Part shown: in pieces, positions 36,711-39,673 of the stretch
Position numbering within the stretch: position 1 is the stretch's first letter
Layout of the letters: each line of letters begins with the position of its first letter
Source of the DNA: an uncultured Acidimicrobiales bacterium
Lineage (GTDB): Bacteria; Actinomycetota; Acidimicrobiia; Acidimicrobiales; UBA10347
Assembly (NCBI GenBank): GCA_937941245.1
Contig: CALDYC010000068.1
Span: forward strand, 1-39,673
Direction of reading: 5' to 3'
Length of the DNA stretch: 39,673 bases
Notes under the pieces: generated by a model
What the model saw: the letters and a program-made list of their open reading frames with translations, nothing else
What the model was told of the DNA's origin: nothing
Databases searched by the model: none
Position numbers and translations under genes: made by a program

Positions 36711-36756
36711 AGGGGCGCCGCTGGCACACTTTCTGCCCGCAGACGCCCCTCTCACA
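36711..36756 (-). terminator. Candidate hairpin terminator/attenuator downstream of rubrerythrin
   Basis: Inverted AGGGGCG...CGCCCCT arms, followed on the minus strand by TTTTGCC. Confidence 0.5.
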
Positions 36757-36772
36757 AAATCATGCGTGGTGT

Positions 36773-37192
36773 TCAGCCAAGGGTGTCGAGCATTTCCTGG
36801 AAGCGCCCGGCGTGAGCCTTTTCGGCCTTGGCGAGAGTTTCAAACCAGTCGGCGATTTCGGTGAAACCTTCGTCGCGTGCGGTGGCCGCCATACCTGGGT
36901 ACATCTCGGTGTACTCGTGGGTCTCGCCAGCAACGGCTGCTTTGAGGTTCTCTTCGGTGTCGCCGATTGGCTCACCTGTTGCCGGGTCGCCAACGACCTT
37001 GAGGTAGTCGAGGTGGCCGTGGGCATGGCCGGTTTCGCCTTCGGCGGTTTCGCGGAAGTTTGATGCGATTGCTGGATAGCCCTCGATGTCAGCAACCTTT
37101 GCGAAATAGAGGTAGCGACGGTTGGCCTGGGACTCGCCAGCGAAGGCGGCCTTGAGGTTCTCGTGGGTTCCGGTTCCTGCCAGATCGGTCAT
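36773..37192 (-). CDS. Rubrerythrin-type ferritin-like diiron protein without rubredoxin domain
   Basis: [106 protein letters not shown] at 37192. Confidence 0.9.
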   Translation of the reverse strand: MTDLAGTGTHENLKAAFAGESQANRRYLYFAKVADIEGYPAIASNFRETAEGETGHAHGHLDYLKVVGDPATGEPIGDTEENLKAAVAGETHEYTEMYPGMAATARDEGFTEIADWFETLAKAEKAHAGRFQEMLDTLG

Positions 37193-37210
37193 GCGAACTC
37201 CTTGGTGATC

Positions 37211-37231
37211 GTGGAGATGTTCGCTCTCCAC
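37211..37231. promoter_or_regulatory. Candidate operator: perfect inverted repeat upstream of rubrerythrin
   Basis: GTGGAGA-tgttcgc-TCTCCAC, 7-bp arms, ~19 bp upstream of the start codon. Confidence 0.35.
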
Positions 37232-37360
37232 AGTAGCTGTGCGCTGATTGCCATCGGCCCAGCGAACGGGAGATTTTTTCGTTGATGACGCGTCGCGCCG
37301 TTCGCCGGGATCAAGAACGCGGGTGCGCAGCAGCACTACCCTCAAGGCCATGGAGATGTC

Positions 37361-37660
37361 ATGTATCCAACGGTGACGATCCGTCAGCGTGATCGAGCAG
37401 TTCTGTACGTCACGATCGTCGAGCCTCTGATGATCGGCAGAGACTGTGATGGCCTGCTTTTGGCCGACGAGAAGATCTCACGGCAGCATGTACGACTCAC
37501 GCCGCAGGGCAACAACCTGCTCGTTGTTGACCTCGGAAGCACGAACGGCAGCTTCGTTGACCGAGTGCGGGTGACCGGCGAAACGCTGATGACTCCGGGC
37601 ATCGATCTTCAGATCGGCGACACCATCATCCGCGTCGAAGCGGTGCCGCACGCTGTATAG
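37361..37660 (+). CDS. FHA domain protein
   Basis: MIGRDCDGLLLADEKISRQHVRLTPQGNNLLVVDLGSTNGSFVDRVRV. Confidence 0.9.
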   Translation: MYPTVTIRQRDRAVLYVTIVEPLMIGRDCDGLLLADEKISRQHVRLTPQGNNLLVVDLGSTNGSFVDRVRVTGETLMTPGIDLQIGDTIIRVEAVPHAV

Positions 37661-37702
37661 CCGCCTTCGTCGAATCGTCGAATCTGACGGCCGATCAGTT
37701 GG

Positions 37703-37897
37703 TTATTCAGTCAGTTCGATTGCGTACTCGGGGCAGTTGTCGACACAAAGTTGTGCCTTTTCGTGCAACTCAGCGGGAACCTCTCCGTCGACAAGCAGCA
37801 CCGCGTAGCCCTCATCGTCGACATCGAACAGCTCGGGGGCGAGCATGTAACAACGGTTGTGCCCCTGGCAGAGTTCTCGGCTGTACTTGATCTTCAT
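37703..37897 (-). CDS. P450-associated 3Fe-4S-type ferredoxin
   Basis: 64 aa, CQGHNRCYMLAPELFDVDDEGYAVLL...LCVDNCPEYAIEL (CxxHxxC...CP); downstream of the P450 gene. Confidence 0.9.
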   Translation of the reverse strand: MKIKYSRELCQGHNRCYMLAPELFDVDDEGYAVLLVDGEVPAELHEKAQLCVDNCPEYAIELTE

Positions 37898-37932
37898 CGG
37901 TTCTCCCCTGGTGACTCTGGATACACGTTAGG

Positions 37933-39156
37933 TCAGCGGGTGACGCGGATAGGAAGTTCGCGAGGCCCACGGATCTGGCCGGTCGAGAACCGCACGGCTT
38001 CGGGGTCAACAAGTTCGAATTCATCGATGCGTTCAACAAACACGTCGAGGGCAACGGCGAGTTCCATGCGGGCGAGGTTCGAGCCGAGACATCGGTGAAT
38101 GCCCAATCCAAACGCACCGTGGCGGTTCTTTTGACGGTCGATGATGAACGTGTCGGCATCATCGAAAGCTTCGGGATCACGGTTCGCAGCCGGAAATGGA
38201 AGTAGGACCCAGTCGCCTTGCTTCATCGGGCATCCACGAAGTTCATGATCCTGGGCAACCAGCCGAGCCATCGTCACCGGCGCATAGAAACGAAGGAACT
38301 CTTCCTGGGCGAACGGCCGGATCTCAGGTTCGTCCCGATACCGCTTGAGGTCATCGGGGTTCTGAGCCAGATGCCACAACGACGAGCCGATCGCCGACCA
38401 CGTAGTGTCGATACCAGCGATCAGCAGCAGGATCACCGTTCCCCGGACGTGTTCATCTGACAGTTTTTCGCCGTACAGCTCGACCCGCAGCAGGTGGTCG
38501 ATCAAGTCGCCTTCGGGTTTCGGGTCGGCCTTGTGCTTGTCGATCTGGGCATCGAGGTAGACCTCGATGCTGTCTTCGTCGGCGACGTCATGGTCGACCG
38601 GGTTCTCGACGATTTGATGAATGAAGCGTCGGAAGATGTCGCCGTCTTCGGGTGGTAAACCCAGCATTTTGGCAATGACTCGCACCGGGATGCTCTGGGC
38701 GTAATCGACAGCTGCGTCAAACACGCCGTCGTTGGCCTGGGCCTTGGCGAGTGCATCGTCGAGCAAGTCGTTGCAAAACTGGCGAGCAAACGGTGTGATC
38801 TCGTTGATTACCTTTGGCGCAAATGGGGCCAGAAGCAGCCGACGAGCGTCAGCATGAAACGGCGGGTCGCTCGTGATCGGAGGGGCACCGCCGATGGGCG
38901 CCGGCATCGATTCGTCCTCGACCGCCGATACGACGACTCGTTGACTGGTGTAATTGCCGTCGTCGTTCGCAGCGATTGCCGCGATGTCGTCGTGGCGCGT
39001 CGGGAGCCACATGCCACCAAACCGTTCCGAATGAGCGACCGGACAGGTCGTTCGCAGCTCGTCCCAGATTGCGGGAGCGTTCGCTCCGTAATCGGGATGA
39101 GAGTGATCAAAGTCAGTGGCCCAATCGGCTACCGGTTCCTTGACAAGATCTTCCAT
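37933..39156 (-). CDS. Cytochrome P450
   Basis: I-helix LLIAGIDTTWSAIG, ExxR (EEFLR), heme motif FGLGIHRCLGSNLAR. ATG at 39156 preceded by GGGGAAG. Confidence 0.93.
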   Translation of the reverse strand: MEDLVKEPVADWATDFDHSHPDYGANAPAIWDELRTTCPVAHSERFGGMWLPTRHDDIAAIAANDDGNYTSQRVVVSAVEDESMPAPIGGAPPITSDPPFHADARRLLLAPFAPKVINEITPFARQFCNDLLDDALAKAQANDGVFDAAVDYAQSIPVRVIAKMLGLPPEDGDIFRRFIHQIVENPVDHDVADEDSIEVYLDAQIDKHKADPKPEGDLIDHLLRVELYGEKLSDEHVRGTVILLLIAGIDTTWSAIGSSLWHLAQNPDDLKRYRDEPEIRPFAQEEFLRFYAPVTMARLVAQDHELRGCPMKQGDWVLLPFPAANRDPEAFDDADTFIIDRQKNRHGAFGLGIHRCLGSNLARMELAVALDVFVERIDEFELVDPEAVRFSTGQIRGPRELPIRVTR

Positions 39157-39173
39157 CGGCTTCCCCAATAACG

Positions 39174-39198
39174 TCGGCTATTGGCACAATAGCGCCGA
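39174..39198. promoter_or_regulatory. Candidate operator: inverted repeat upstream of the P450-ferredoxin genes
   Basis: TCGGC-TATTG-gca-CAATA-GCGCCGA, near-perfect inverted arms with a 2-nt bulge, ~18 bp upstream of ATG 39156. Confidence 0.45.
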
Positions 39199-39274
39199 TT
39201 GGGACACCGACGGCACTGGTTTCGCACAACGCACGCATGCCCGATGGATGCGTCGTTGCCTCAGAGCCGCCGGT

Positions 39275-39673
39275 TCAGGCGACAGATTCGATGAGGTCAG
39301 ACGAACTGATCGCGAAGTCGCCGTCGACCTCATCGACGACGACCACACTTCCTTCGGCGTACTCGCCTTCGAGTAGTGCCATCGCCATCTTGTCGCTGAG
39401 TTCACGCTGGATGACCCGCTTGAGAGGCCTGGCCCCAAAGGCAGGGTCGTAGCCGCGTTCAGCGAGCAGCGCCCTCGCAGCCTCGGTTACTTCGAGATGC
39501 AATTTGCGCTCCCCAAGTCGCGATTCGAGACTCTGCAACTGGATGGCGACAATGCGTTCGAGGTGATCGACGCTCAGCTCGTCAAACCGCACGATGTCAT
39601 CGATGCGGTTCACAAACTCGGGCTTGAAATAGTCGCGAGGATCGATGGGCAAGTTGCTCGTCATGATGAGCAC
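39275..39673 (-). CDS. clpB: ATP-dependent chaperone ClpB, C-terminal part (5' portion beyond window)
   Basis: MTSNLPIDPRDYFKPEFVNRIDDIVRFDELSVDHLERIVAIQL...RGYDPAFGARPLKRVIQRELSDKMAMALL. Confidence 0.85.
   Translation of the reverse strand: MLIMTSNLPIDPRDYFKPEFVNRIDDIVRFDELSVDHLERIVAIQLQSLESRLGERKLHLEVTEAARALLAERGYDPAFGARPLKRVIQRELSDKMAMALLEGEYAEGSVVVVDEVDGDFAISSSDLIESVA

Noticed and set aside
36269-37063. 264-aa plus-strand ORF
   Set aside because: Spans antisense of both the Fe-S oxidoreductase and rubrerythrin; no recognisable domain.
1-39673. Anti-phage island, prophage or transposon
   Set aside because: No transposase, integrase, restriction or other defence genes, or long flanking repeats, were seen; the gene content looks chromosomal and metabolic.

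Overview
High-GC, densely coded chromosomal segment. The gene content (mycofactocin genes, F420/DDN-like reductase, LLM flavin oxidoreductase, P450 plus 3Fe-4S-type ferredoxin) suggests an actinobacterium, possibly Acidimicrobiia; this taxonomic reading is inference. The left edge cuts into a rearranged mycofactocin locus: mftC (5'-truncated), mftE on the opposite strand, mftD, and an SDR with the mycofactocin-coupled type insertion, followed by an overlapping MFS gene. No mftA, mftB or mftF was recognised in the window. Other notable loci: a RimK-like ATP-grasp ligase fused to an RCK_C/TrkA_C domain and adjacent to an AstE/AspA-like deacylase; a family-A DNA polymerase with 3'-5' exonuclease, no 5'-nuclease, a large insertion and an HDS motif C; a two-module flavoprotein with a C-terminal FNR; a GGDEF protein with a degenerate EAL domain; a rubrerythrin / Fe-S oxidoreductase / DUF3501 / zinc-ribbon cluster; a fasciclin-fasciclin-OmpA protein; a P450-ferredoxin pair behind an inverted repeat; and the C-terminal end of clpB at the right edge. 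No rRNA, tRNA, CRISPR array, transposase or integrase was recognised by eye. All family assignments come from reading motifs without database searches.
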